Shown here: in pieces, positions 1 through 8,046 of the stretch
Layout: each line of letters starts with the position of its first letter
How positions within the stretch are numbered: position 1 is the first letter of the stretch
DNA from: Variovorax sp. WS11
GTDB lineage: Bacteria; Pseudomonadota; Gammaproteobacteria; Burkholderiales; Burkholderiaceae_C
NCBI RefSeq assembly: GCF_010499245.1
Contig: NZ_JAAGOW010000002.1
Span: 1 to 64,000 of the forward strand
Length of the DNA stretch: 64,000 nt
Reading direction: 5' to 3'
The notes under the pieces: model-generated
Told to the model about the DNA's origin: nothing
The model's input: the letters and a program-made list of their open reading frames with translations, nothing else
Databases searched by the model: none
Position numbers and translations under genes: made by a program

Positions 1-97
1 GCTCGTGCTTGACCTGCTGCACCGAGTCGTCACGCTCTCCGTAGCGGTTCTCCAGTTCCGTCAGCAGATTCTTCAACTCGCAGAGGTATCGGGACAT
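1..97 (-). CDS. Hypothetical protein, truncated by the window edge
   Basis: Only the first 32 codons lie in the window. They start at an ATG (97-95) and read MSRYLCELKNLLTELENRYG and onward with no stop before the edge. A GAGGAG Shine-Dalgarno sequence sits about 6 bases upstream of the ATG. The visible part is short, polar and looks helical (leucine-rich heptads). No family is recognised, and no function is proposed. Confidence 0.45.
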   Translation of the reverse strand, partial: MSRYLCELKNLLTELENRYGERDDSVQQVKHE

Positions 98-308
98 GTT
101 CGCGCTCCTCGCCGGGGAAGGGCTGTGAACATACTGCAGTTACTCGAGGGGGTCGTAACCAAACCCATCGCGGGAGGAAGCTCGGTCTTCGATCCGGCCA
201 TGCAGGTGGCGGCCCCGCTACCGACCAAGCGAGTCGCCCGCTCCGGTCATCTCGATTCGTCAAGTAGCATCGGCCCGCCCCGCGTCGATTGGGGGATGGA
301 AAGGTCAA
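98..308. other. Intergenic region without recognised gene
   Basis: This stretch lies between two divergent genes and must carry both promoters. I see no convincing -35/-10 pair, palindrome or small ORF with a good ribosome binding site. The only clear signals are the GAGGAG site for the leftward gene and a GGAAAGG site just before the rightward ATG. Confidence 0.4.
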
Positions 309-1184
309 ATGCGTAGGTACATGCGGTGGGTGGCTCTGCAGGCCGTCATCATTCTTCTCGCGGGTTGCGAGGGCGTTGCGCCGAGGCATTTGCGCACAGC
401 GACTTCAGCGCCCACGCTCGAACTGAAAGAGAGCTTCGATTGGGGCAAGGAGTACCTTTTCGGGAACCGTAGCGCCGACGGGATCGCCCGGGGCGTGTAC
501 CGCCCGGTGGGACAGGATGCCGGCGGGACTTTTTTCATGGGGCCTCGAGGCGCCATCACACAGAAGGCCGTCGCCACCGAAGGCGGAAAGCCGCTTGCGG
601 ACGCGCCGCTCGTTGCAATGGACGGTGGGATCTATCTGCCGAACGATTCCTCGCAACCGGCAAAGATCTTCATCGTGTTGGGCGCAGTCAGGATGTACAG
701 GAACGGCACGGCCTTGCCGCCTGCAAGGCGCGAGCCCGGGCAAGATATCGACCTCATGTCCTCGCAAATCGCCATGAGCCCGAACCCCGTAGCCGCCGGC
801 GTCGGGGCGGCCATCGGATACGGCATCGTCGCGGAGCTCGACCGGGCGTCAATGGGCAACTTCCGGATTCAGATGCACCAGCCCGATGGACATGCATTGC
901 GCAAGGCCCTTTCGAGCGCAACCTTGCAAGCTGCGCCAGCGCCAGGCCCATCCCCCTCGGCACAGAGCACGCCTATTCCGATACCAACTGCCAGCACGCC
1001 CCTTGCGGCGGGCAAGGACACCTACAACGCGGAGAAGCTCGCAAGGTCAGGTAGCTGCAACACCCAGCCTCGCGCAACGATGATCGCAACGGGTCCGGGC
1101 TTCGAGACCTACAGCGTTCCATGCGCTGATGGGCGCGTTTGGCAGGTGCGCTGCGAGTTTGGCAATTGCAGTGTCGCGCCGTAG
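309..1184 (+). CDS. Putative lipoprotein of unknown function
   Basis: The 291-residue product starts with a basic-hydrophobic leader ending in LLAGC, a lipobox with Cys20 as the lipidation site, so export and membrane anchoring are likely. A GGAAAGG ribosome binding site precedes the ATG by a few bases. Residues about 200-235 form a Pro/Ser/Thr/Ala-rich linker. The C-terminal 60 residues carry four cysteines (GSCNTQ, VPCADG, VRCEFGNC), which would suit two disulfides in a small periplasmic domain. I do not recognise a catalytic motif or a named family. It is followed by a convergent nitroreductase gene, so it seems to be transcribed alone. Confidence 0.6.
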   Translation: MRRYMRWVALQAVIILLAGCEGVAPRHLRTATSAPTLELKESFDWGKEYLFGNRSADGIARGVYRPVGQDAGGTFFMGPRGAITQKAVATEGGKPLADAPLVAMDGGIYLPNDSSQPAKIFIVLGAVRMYRNGTALPPARREPGQDIDLMSSQIAMSPNPVAAGVGAAIGYGIVAELDRASMGNFRIQMHQPDGHALRKALSSATLQAAPAPGPSPSAQSTPIPIPTASTPLAAGKDTYNAEKLARSGSCNTQPRATMIATGPGFETYSVPCADGRVWQVRCEFGNCSVAP

Positions 1185-1295
1185 CTGCGCCGCAGCCGTC
1201 ATGCACGTCTGCAGAAACTGCACAGATGATCAAGACGTTTCGGCGACAGTGGGAGCCGGTGGTGCGGAGGTCGGGCTTCGCACCCTGAGCGCAGT

Positions 1296-1979
1296 TCAGA
1301 GGCCGTGGAACCGAGCGAAGCCGGACACCGGCTCGCGTTCCGTACTGAGCTGGTTGGCCGGCGCGTCCGCATCGGGATAGCCAAGCGCCATGCCGCAGAC
1401 CACGATCTCCGAAGCCGCGATGCCGAGGTGCTCGCGAACGATCCGGTGGTAGCGCGCAAAGGCCTGCTGCGGGCAGGTCGCCAGTCCGTGGCCCAGGGCA
1501 GCGAGCATCACGCCATGCAGGTACATGCCGAGATCCAGCCATGCGGCCTGCCCGTCCAGCGCGCGGTCGAGCGTGAAGAACAGGCCGACCGGCGCGCCGA
1601 AGAACTCGTAGTTGCGCCCGTACTGGCGGGCCATGGCCTCGCTGTCGCCCTTGGCGATGCCCAGCAGGCCGTACAGATCCTTGCCCACCTTCCTGCGGCG
1701 TGCGAGGTACGGGTCCTGCCACTGCGTCGGGTAATAGGTGTACTCCTCGGCGTGGCCCTCTCCACCGGCTTCGTGCGCCTCGAGGAAGGCGCGGCTGAGC
1801 CGGTCGCGTGCCTCACCCGCGCAGACGTGCACCTTCCAGGGTTGCGTGTTCGAGGCGCTCGGGCTGCGCGCCGAGTCGGCCAGCACGGCCTCGACCAGGC
1901 GCCTGTCGACAGGGTCGGACAGAAAGCTGCGGATGCTCCTGCGTGCATGCAGGGCGGCAATGACGTCCAGTTCGTTCAT
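1296..1979 (-). CDS. Nitroreductase family protein (FMN-dependent)
   Basis: The 227-residue product has the nitroreductase fold signature: RRSIRSF near residue 14, which binds the FMN phosphate, then SPSASNTQPW, and a C-terminal GxALGYPD segment. Members reduce nitroaromatics, quinones or related substrates with NAD(P)H; the physiological substrate here is unknown. I chose the internal ATG at 1979 (MNELDVIAAL) rather than an in-frame start 24 codons upstream, because the family domain begins there. The gene lies 89 bases downstream of a LysR regulator on the same strand, so co-transcription and control by that regulator are likely. Confidence 0.85.
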   Translation of the reverse strand: MNELDVIAALHARRSIRSFLSDPVDRRLVEAVLADSARSPSASNTQPWKVHVCAGEARDRLSRAFLEAHEAGGEGHAEEYTYYPTQWQDPYLARRRKVGKDLYGLLGIAKGDSEAMARQYGRNYEFFGAPVGLFFTLDRALDGQAAWLDLGMYLHGVMLAALGHGLATCPQQAFARYHRIVREHLGIAASEIVVCGMALGYPDADAPANQLSTEREPVSGFARFHGL

Positions 1980-2068
1980 GACCGGATGATCATTGAATCC
2001 CGCGAGACGACAAAACGAGTTCTGGGCCGCTTTCGCTTGAGCAGAGCGCAAACGAGCGATCGGAAGGC

Positions 2069-2962
2069 TCAGCCCTTCCTGAACTGCTCCATCATCCAGA
2101 GCCTGAAGGTCTTCATGTGCGCCGGCTCGTCGCGATGGCTCGGCGTGAGCAGGTAGTAGGTGAAGTCGCCCATGTCGAGCGTCTTCTTGAAGGGCATCAC
2201 CAGCCGGGCCTCCTCCAGGTCCTTCTCGACCAGGAAGAGCTGCGCCATCGCGACGCCCTGCCCTTCGATGGCCGCTGCGTAGCTCATGGCCGAACTCTCG
2301 TAGGTCATGCCGGCGCGCGGGTCGAGTTGGCTGGCGCCACCGGCCGCTTCCAGCCAGTAGGCCCAGTCGTCCGGCCGGGCGATGGTGTGCAGCAGCGTGT
2401 AGTGCGCCAGGTCGGCCGGACGCTTGAGCTTCGGCCCCTTCTTCAGCAGCTCGGGGCTGGCGACCGGCGCCAGGATGTTGTCGAGCAGCCGCAAGCTGTG
2501 GGTGCCGGGCCAGTTGCCGTCGCCCAGGCGGATCGCGCCGTCGATGTCCTCCTTGCGGAAGTCCACCGGCTCGAGCGAGGCCTTCAGCAGCACCTCGACG
2601 TCCGGGTGCGCGGCATGGAAGCCCGACAGCCGCGGGATCAGCCAGCGCATCGCGAAGGTGGTGTAGGCGCGGATCCTGAGCTGCTTGCGCTGGCTGCGCC
2701 GCTTGAGGCGACGGGTCGCGTCGCGCAGCGACTCGATCGCACGTGCCACCGCGCGGTAGTACTCGGCGCCCTGCCGCGTCAGGGAAATCTGCCGGTGCCC
2801 GCGCTTGAGCAGCTGCAGGCCCAGCGTCTCTTCGAGGCTCTTGATCTGCCGGCTGACGGCGCCGGGCGTGACGCTGAGCTCGTCGGCGGCCAACGTGATG
2901 CTCATGTGGCGTGCGGCGGCTTCGAAGGCGCGGATGGCGTTGAGGGGCGGCAGGCGATCCAT
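2069..2962 (-). CDS. LysR family transcriptional regulator (GcvA-like)
   Basis: The 297-residue protein has the typical LysR length. Residues 1-65 form the winged helix-turn-helix (LNAIRAFEAAARH, then LSVTPGAVSRQIKSLEE), and the rest is a periplasmic-binding-like effector domain. The opening PLNAIRAFEAAARH and the general sequence resemble the GcvA/TrpI branch. It precedes the nitroreductase gene in the same direction. A perfect 9+3+9 palindrome lies 18 bases upstream of its start and is a good candidate for its own operator. The effector is unknown. Confidence 0.9.
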   Translation of the reverse strand: MDRLPPLNAIRAFEAAARHMSITLAADELSVTPGAVSRQIKSLEETLGLQLLKRGHRQISLTRQGAEYYRAVARAIESLRDATRRLKRRSQRKQLRIRAYTTFAMRWLIPRLSGFHAAHPDVEVLLKASLEPVDFRKEDIDGAIRLGDGNWPGTHSLRLLDNILAPVASPELLKKGPKLKRPADLAHYTLLHTIARPDDWAYWLEAAGGASQLDPRAGMTYESSAMSYAAAIEGQGVAMAQLFLVEKDLEEARLVMPFKKTLDMGDFTYYLLTPSHRDEPAHMKTFRLWMMEQFRKG

Positions 2963-2979
2963 GCCGGGACCTTAGTCTT

Positions 2980-3000
2980 CGATTGAGCTGCGCTCAATCG
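2980..3000. promoter_or_regulatory. Perfect palindrome, probable LysR operator
   Basis: CGATTGAGC-TGC-GCTCAATCG has arms of nine bases with a three-base spacer. It contains TGAGCTGCGCTCA, which fits the T-N11-A core of LysR binding sites. It sits immediately upstream of the lysR start codon, where LysR proteins commonly bind to repress themselves and control neighbours. The link to this particular regulator is inferred from position. Confidence 0.6.
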
Positions 3001-3121
3001 TGGAATGCCTCTATCACTGGGCCGTCCGTCCGTGCGCCGTACGCTGTAACACTTGCGATGCACTCGCCATCCGGAGGCACAATCCGGGACGCCGCCCTCG
3101 TGGCCCTTGGGGACGCCTTTC

Positions 3122-4225
3122 GTGAAAGCAGCAGAGATCCCGCCCGTTGCAATGTTCGCCATCGAGCCCATGGCTCTGAACGAGCTGCCGGCCGCGCCGC
3201 AGGTCAGCATCGCCATCATCTGCTTCAACTACGGCCGCTTCCTGCCCGAGTGCCTGGACAGCTGCCTGGCCCAGACCGCGCCGGCGGACCAGATCGTGGT
3301 GGTGAACGACGGCTCGACCGACGACACCGCGCAGATCCTGGACGGCTATGCCGCGCGCTTCCCACAGGTCCTGCCCATCCACCAGCTCAACGGCGGCATC
3401 TGCGTGGCCACCAACGCCGCTCTCGCGGCCTGCACCGGCGAGGTGGTGCTGCTGCTCGATGCCGACGACGCCATGGCGCCGGAACGCATCGAGAAGGTGC
3501 TGGATGCACTGCGCCGGCGGGTGGACGGGCATCTTCCGGGGTGGACGCACAACGGCATGCAGCGCTTCTCGGAGGGGCAACCCCATCTGGGGCACGCGCC
3601 GTACTATCCCGGCGGGCGCGCCCCCCAGGGCTGGCTGGCTGGCGAGACCTTGATGGCGGCCTCCTGCCCCGTGCTTTCGCTGACCTCGGGCCTGGCCTTC
3701 CGGCGCGAAGTCCTCGATGCCATCGGCCCCCTGGATGCCGACCGCATGATGTACCAGGACCTGCAGCTGTGCACCGCCGCGGCGCTGATCAGCCCGAGCG
3801 CCTGGATTCCCGAGCCGCTGACGCGCTACCGCGTGCATGGCGCCTCCGCGACCAAGGGCTCGATGGTGTCCGTGGAGCAGATCAAGGCAATGCGGCGGCG
3901 CGCCGCGCGCTTCGACGTGTGGTTGCGCGCGCAGCTCGAACGCCGCCGGCCCGGCGCCTCCGCGCTGTGGCGCCCCCTGGACGACCAGGGCGGCTATCTG
4001 TGGCTCAGCTTCCTCGAGCGTTGGCTGTCCGGCGAAGGCAAGGACCTCGGCCTGCTGCGGCGGGCGCTGCGCCACCCGGACACGCGCCAGGGGCCGCGGC
4101 AGTACCGCATCTACTACTACGGCAGCCTGCTGCTGACGCGCGGGCTGTTCGTCTCGTACTCGCGGCTGATCTTCGGGGCGAGCCCGCTGAAGACCGTGCT
4201 GCGCAGGCTGCTGCGGCGGGCCTGA
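3122..4225 (+). CDS. Family 2 glycosyltransferase
   Basis: The product is a GT2 (GT-A fold) enzyme that would transfer a sugar from a nucleotide-sugar donor. The N-terminal domain shows VSIAIICFNYGRF, then VVVNDGSTDD and the metal-binding LLLDADDA motif, the usual three landmarks. The C-terminal half is less typical and gives no acceptor information. Start choice is uncertain: GTG at 3122 has a GGGGA site eight bases upstream, while ATGs at 3152 and 3170 lie closer to the domain. It runs toward the GntR gene, ending 13 bases from it. No other polysaccharide genes are nearby. Confidence 0.85.
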   Translation: MKAAEIPPVAMFAIEPMALNELPAAPQVSIAIICFNYGRFLPECLDSCLAQTAPADQIVVVNDGSTDDTAQILDGYAARFPQVLPIHQLNGGICVATNAALAACTGEVVLLLDADDAMAPERIEKVLDALRRRVDGHLPGWTHNGMQRFSEGQPHLGHAPYYPGGRAPQGWLAGETLMAASCPVLSLTSGLAFRREVLDAIGPLDADRMMYQDLQLCTAAALISPSAWIPEPLTRYRVHGASATKGSMVSVEQIKAMRRRAARFDVWLRAQLERRRPGASALWRPLDDQGGYLWLSFLERWLSGEGKDLGLLRRALRHPDTRQGPRQYRIYYYGSLLLTRGLFVSYSRLIFGASPLKTVLRRLLRRA

Positions 4226-4238
4226 GCCGGCGCGCCGC

Positions 4239-4940
4239 TCAGGCGAACACGGCGCGGAAGTCGATCTCCTCGTCCGCCGGCATCTCGAGACGCAGCGTGT
4301 TCTCGACGTGCGTCAGATGCTCGATCATCAGCATGCAGGCGCGTTCGGCATCGCCCTGTTCCAGCGCGTCGACGATGGCGTCGTGCTCGTGGTGCGGGCA
4401 GGCCGGCATGCCAGGTGCGTCGTAGAGCGCGATCACCAGGCAAGTCAGCGAGCACAGCTCGCGAAGGCACTTGTGGAGGTACGGGTTCTGGCCGAGTTCC
4501 GCGATCAGCAGGTGGAACTGGCCCGAAAGCCGGATGGTCGCGCGCCGGTCATTGCGCTCACGCGCCTCGCCTTCCAGCGCGATGTTCTTGCGCAAGCGCG
4601 CGAGCTGCTCGCGCCGCACGTGCCCGCACAGGTCGCGCAGGAGCGCCGGCTCCAGCAGGCGACGGGCGTTGAACACCTGGCGCGCCTGCTCGACCGTCGG
4701 GCTGGCGACGAAGGTCCCGCGATTGGGCTCGACGGTGAGGATGCTGTCGTGCGACAGCCTGCCGAGCGCCAGCCGGATCTTGGTGCGGCTTACGCCGAAC
4801 ACCTCCGACAGCTTCTCCTCCACCAGCTTGGTCCCGGGCGGCAGCCGATGCTCCCAGATGGCCAGGAGGATCCGCTCGCTGATCTCCTCGACGGAAAGTC
4901 CACCGGTGTTTTCTGTGTCTGTGCTGGCGATCTTGGCCAT
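4239..4940 (-). CDS. GntR family transcriptional regulator (FCD/FadR subfamily)
   Basis: The 233-residue protein has an N-terminal winged helix (residues about 15-80, including PPGTKLVEEKLSEVFGVSRT and the wing VEPNRGTFVA) and a helical FCD effector domain with the metal/ligand-binding histidines expected in this subfamily (FHLLIAE, HHEHDAIVDAL, MIEHL). It is divergent from the MFS transporter that begins the hydantoinase operon. By the usual arrangement it would repress that operon until the substrate or a breakdown product binds. An imperfect inverted repeat in the intergenic region is a possible operator. Confidence 0.88.
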   Translation of the reverse strand: MAKIASTDTENTGGLSVEEISERILLAIWEHRLPPGTKLVEEKLSEVFGVSRTKIRLALGRLSHDSILTVEPNRGTFVASPTVEQARQVFNARRLLEPALLRDLCGHVRREQLARLRKNIALEGEARERNDRRATIRLSGQFHLLIAELGQNPYLHKCLRELCSLTCLVIALYDAPGMPACPHHEHDAIVDALEQGDAERACMLMIEHLTHVENTLRLEMPADEEIDFRAVFA

Positions 4941-5198
4941 TGTCTCGATTCCTTTTGAACGTCAGGATTCGATGAATTGTATGGCGGTTTTGTGGCCAAT
5001 CCCTCCTAGATTCGAATGCGATCACCTCCTACTTTCGCTGGAGACGTCAGGAACTTCGGGTTATCCATTAGACAAATCCGAAGAACATAAATGTTTTTTG
5101 CGATGTACAAATTTCTTCTTGATTGCACATCGGTTATCGCCTATCTTTCGGCCAGCGCCACCCATCCAGCCCCCTCAACCCATCACGGAGACAAGCGA
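4941..5198. promoter_or_regulatory. Divergent promoter region with candidate GntR operator
   Basis: This AT-richer stretch separates the GntR gene from the transporter operon. At 5101-5132 there is an inverted repeat, CGATGTACAA and TTGCACATCG, with ten-base arms, one mismatch and twelve bases between them. It lies about 70 bases before the transporter ATG and is the best operator candidate. I could not fix the promoter hexamers with confidence. Confidence 0.45.
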
Positions 5199-6524
5199 AT
5201 GCATGCAACCATGCCCATCGGCGGGACAGCCGAACGCGAAGCCAGCCCCTCATCCACCAAGCGCGTGGCGGCCGCCAGCCTGGCAGGGACGACGCTGGAG
5301 TTCTACGACCACTTCATCTACGGCTCGGCCGCGGCCCTGGTCTTTCCGAAGCTGTTCTTCCCGCAGAGCGAGCCCCTGGTGGCGACGCTGCTGTCCTTCG
5401 CCAGCTACGGCGTGGCCTTTGTCGCGCGGCCGCTCGGCGCGGCGGTGTTCGGGCACTTCGGAGACAAGCTGGGCCGCAAGTCCATTCTTTTCATCACGCT
5501 GCTGATGATGGGACTGGCGACCTTCCTCATCGGCTGCCTGCCCTCTTATGGCCAAGTCGGCATGCTGGCGCCCATCCTGCTGGTGGTGCTGCGCATCATC
5601 CAGGGCCTGGCGCTCGGCGGCGAATGGGGCGGCGCGGCCATCATGGTCAATGAGCTCGACCCCGAAGGGAAGCGACGCGGCCTGCTCGGGGCCGTGGTGC
5701 AGATCGCCGCGCCGATAGGCCTGCTGCTGGCCAACGGCGCCTTCGCGCTCGTCACTTGGCAGGTGTCGGACGAGGCCTTCCTGTCATGGGGCTGGCGCGT
5801 ACCCTTCCTGATGAGCGCCATCCTCGTGGGCGTGGGCCTCTACATCCGCATGAACGTGGCGGAGTCCAAGGTCTTCGAGAAGGAGGCCAAGGGCCATGAA
5901 GAGCACGCGCCGATCAAGGAGGTGCTTCGCCACTACAAGCCGCAGCTCGCCATCGCCTTCTTCGCGCGGCTGGGCGGCGACATCGCCTTCTACGTGTTCA
6001 CGCTGTTCCTGCTGTACTTCGTGCCGACGCAACTGGGCCTGCCCAAGTCCATCGCGCTCAATGCGGTGCTGCTGGGTGCGGTGGCGCAGATGATCTTCAT
6101 CCCGGTGGCCGGCTGGCTGTCCGACCGCATCGGCCGCCGGCCGGTGCTCATGATCGGCGGCATCGGCGGCGCGCTCTGGGCCTTGCCGTTCATGCAGATG
6201 GTGCAGACGGGCAATCCCGTCGCCATCATGGCGGCGTCCTTCGTGGGGATGGTGCTGGTGTCCTTCATGTTCTCGCCGCTCGCCTCCTTCCTGCCGGAAC
6301 TGTTCGCGACCCGTGTGCGGGTGACGGGCGCCTCGCTGGGCTTCCAGTTCGCCGGTGTCTTCGGCGGCGCGCTGGCGCCGATCATCGCCACCGGGCTGAT
6401 CGCGCAGTTTCATTCGACCACGCCGGTGGCCATCTATCTCGCCGTCGTCTGCGCGCTGATCGCGGTGGCCGCCTTCGCGGCCCGCGAAACCGCCCGCATC
6501 GATCTCAAGGACGCTGGTCACTGA
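5199..6524 (+). CDS. MFS transporter, metabolite:H+ symporter (ShiA/MHS) family
   Basis: The 441-residue membrane protein has the MHS hallmarks: AGTTLEFYDHFIYGSAAAL in the first helix, RPLGAAVFGHFGDKLGRK in the loop 2-3 motif and the second copy GWLSDRIGRRPVL. Twelve membrane segments are expected. The family imports organic acids and similar small molecules with protons. ATG 5199 follows a GGAG site, and this removes a 36-codon in-frame extension that overlaps the regulatory region. It heads an operon with hydantoinase, amidase and racemase-like genes, so its substrate is probably the cyclic amide they degrade. The exact substrate cannot be read from the sequence. Confidence 0.88.
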   Translation: MHATMPIGGTAEREASPSSTKRVAAASLAGTTLEFYDHFIYGSAAALVFPKLFFPQSEPLVATLLSFASYGVAFVARPLGAAVFGHFGDKLGRKSILFITLLMMGLATFLIGCLPSYGQVGMLAPILLVVLRIIQGLALGGEWGGAAIMVNELDPEGKRRGLLGAVVQIAAPIGLLLANGAFALVTWQVSDEAFLSWGWRVPFLMSAILVGVGLYIRMNVAESKVFEKEAKGHEEHAPIKEVLRHYKPQLAIAFFARLGGDIAFYVFTLFLLYFVPTQLGLPKSIALNAVLLGAVAQMIFIPVAGWLSDRIGRRPVLMIGGIGGALWALPFMQMVQTGNPVAIMAASFVGMVLVSFMFSPLASFLPELFATRVRVTGASLGFQFAGVFGGALAPIIATGLIAQFHSTTPVAIYLAVVCALIAVAAFAARETARIDLKDAGH

Positions 6525-6552
6525 GTCGGGCTCCACAACCAAGGAAACGCAG

Positions 6553-8046
6553 ATGCAAAGCTTCGACACCGTCATCCGCAACGGCCTGGTCGCCACCGCC
6601 TCGGAAACCATGCAGGCCGACATCGGCATCCGCGACGGCCGAGTGGTCGCCCTCGGGCAGGAGCTCGCGCGCGGCCGCGACGAGATCGATGCCCGGGGCA
6701 AGCTGGTGCTGCCCGGTGGCGTCGATGCCCACTGCCACCTGGACCAGCCGATGGACGAAGGCCTGCGGATGGCCGACGACTTCCTGAGCGGCACGCGCTC
6801 GGCGGCCTGCGGCGGCACCACCACCGTGATCCCCTTCGCGGCGCAGATCAAGGGCCAGTCGCTGCGCGCCGCGGTCGAGGACTATCACCGGCGCGCCGGC
6901 CGCAAGGCGGTGGTGGACTACGCCTTCCACATGATCGTGACCGACCCGACGGAGCAAGTGCTGCGCGAGGAGCTGCCGGCCCTGATCGCCGAGGGCTACA
7001 CCTCGTTCAAGATCTACATGACCTACGACGACATGAAGCTGGACGACCGCCAGATCCTGCGTCTGCTCGCGGTGGCGCGCCGGCACGGGGCGCTGGCGAT
7101 GATCCATGCCGAGAACGCCGACTGCATTGCATGGCTGACCGAGACGCTGGAGGAAGCCGGACACACGGCGCCGCTGTACCACGCCGCCTCGCGGCCGATG
7201 GCCATCGAGCGCGAGGCGACGCATCGCGCCATCACGCTGTCGGAGCTGGTCGACGTGCCGATCCTGATCGTGCATGTGTCGGGCCGCGAGGCCATCGAGC
7301 AGATCCGCTGGGCCCGCGGCCGCGGCATGCGCCTCTATGCCGAGACCTGCCCTCAGTACCTGTTCCTCAGCGCAGACGACCTGGGCGGCGGCTACGAGGG
7401 CGCCAAGTGCGTCTGCAGCCCGCCGCCGCGCGCCAGGGCCAACCAGCGCGTCGTCTGGGAGGGGCTGTCCGACGGCCTCTTCACCATCGTCTCGTCCGAC
7501 CACGCGCCGTTTCGCTTCGACGACGCGCAGGGCAAGAAACCGGGCGGCAAGGAGGTGGCCTTCCGCCACATCCCCAACGGCATCCCGGGCCTGGAGACGC
7601 GGCTGCCGCTGCTGTTCTCTGAAGGCGTGCGCACGGGACGCATCACCCTCAACCAGTTCGTGAGCCTGACGGCCACCAACCCGGCGCGCCTCTATGGCCT
7701 GCATCCGCGCAAGGGCACGATCGCGATCGGCTCCGATGCCGACATCGCGATCTGGGACCCGAACAAGGAGGTCACCATCGAGAACCGAATGCTGCACCAC
7801 GACGTGGACTACACGCCTTACGAGGGTATGCAGGTCACCGGCTGGCCCGTGACCACTCTCGTGCGCGGCGAGCGCGTGTGGGACCAGGGCCAGCCCTGCG
7901 CACCCTCGGGCCACGGCCAGTTCCTGCCTTGCGGCAAGCCCGAGATGGCTCGACCCAAGCCCGGCGAAGCGGCGGGCGACGGCCATTACGTAGGCAACCT
8001 GCCCGACGCGCTGGCCAAGCTCGCGAAGGCGGTCCCGCATGCTTGA
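6553..8046 (+). CDS. Dihydropyrimidinase/hydantoinase family cyclic amidohydrolase
   Basis: This 497-residue enzyme would open the ring of a hydantoin, dihydropyrimidine or related ureide. The binuclear zinc site is complete: His60 and His62 in DAHCH, the carbamylated Lys153 in SFKIYM, His185 in MIHAEN, His241 in IVHVSG and Asp316 in SSDHAP. An AAGGAA ribosome binding site precedes the ATG. Its stop overlaps the amidase start by eight bases, indicating tight co-translation. The DAHCHLDQ context differs from the DPHTHLE common in dihydropyrimidinases, so the natural substrate may not be dihydrouracil. D-hydantoinase, allantoinase-like or other specificity stays open. Confidence 0.9.
   Translation: MQSFDTVIRNGLVATASETMQADIGIRDGRVVALGQELARGRDEIDARGKLVLPGGVDAHCHLDQPMDEGLRMADDFLSGTRSAACGGTTTVIPFAAQIKGQSLRAAVEDYHRRAGRKAVVDYAFHMIVTDPTEQVLREELPALIAEGYTSFKIYMTYDDMKLDDRQILRLLAVARRHGALAMIHAENADCIAWLTETLEEAGHTAPLYHAASRPMAIEREATHRAITLSELVDVPILIVHVSGREAIEQIRWARGRGMRLYAETCPQYLFLSADDLGGGYEGAKCVCSPPPRARANQRVVWEGLSDGLFTIVSSDHAPFRFDDAQGKKPGGKEVAFRHIPNGIPGLETRLPLLFSEGVRTGRITLNQFVSLTATNPARLYGLHPRKGTIAIGSDADIAIWDPNKEVTIENRMLHHDVDYTPYEGMQVTGWPVTTLVRGERVWDQGQPCAPSGHGQFLPCGKPEMARPKPGEAAGDGHYVGNLPDALAKLAKAVPHA

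Noticed and set aside
1261..1284. GGTGCG/CGCACC inverted repeat as a terminator between the lipoprotein and nitroreductase genes
   Set aside because: Only six pairs with a 12-base loop and no T-run on either strand; too weak to list.
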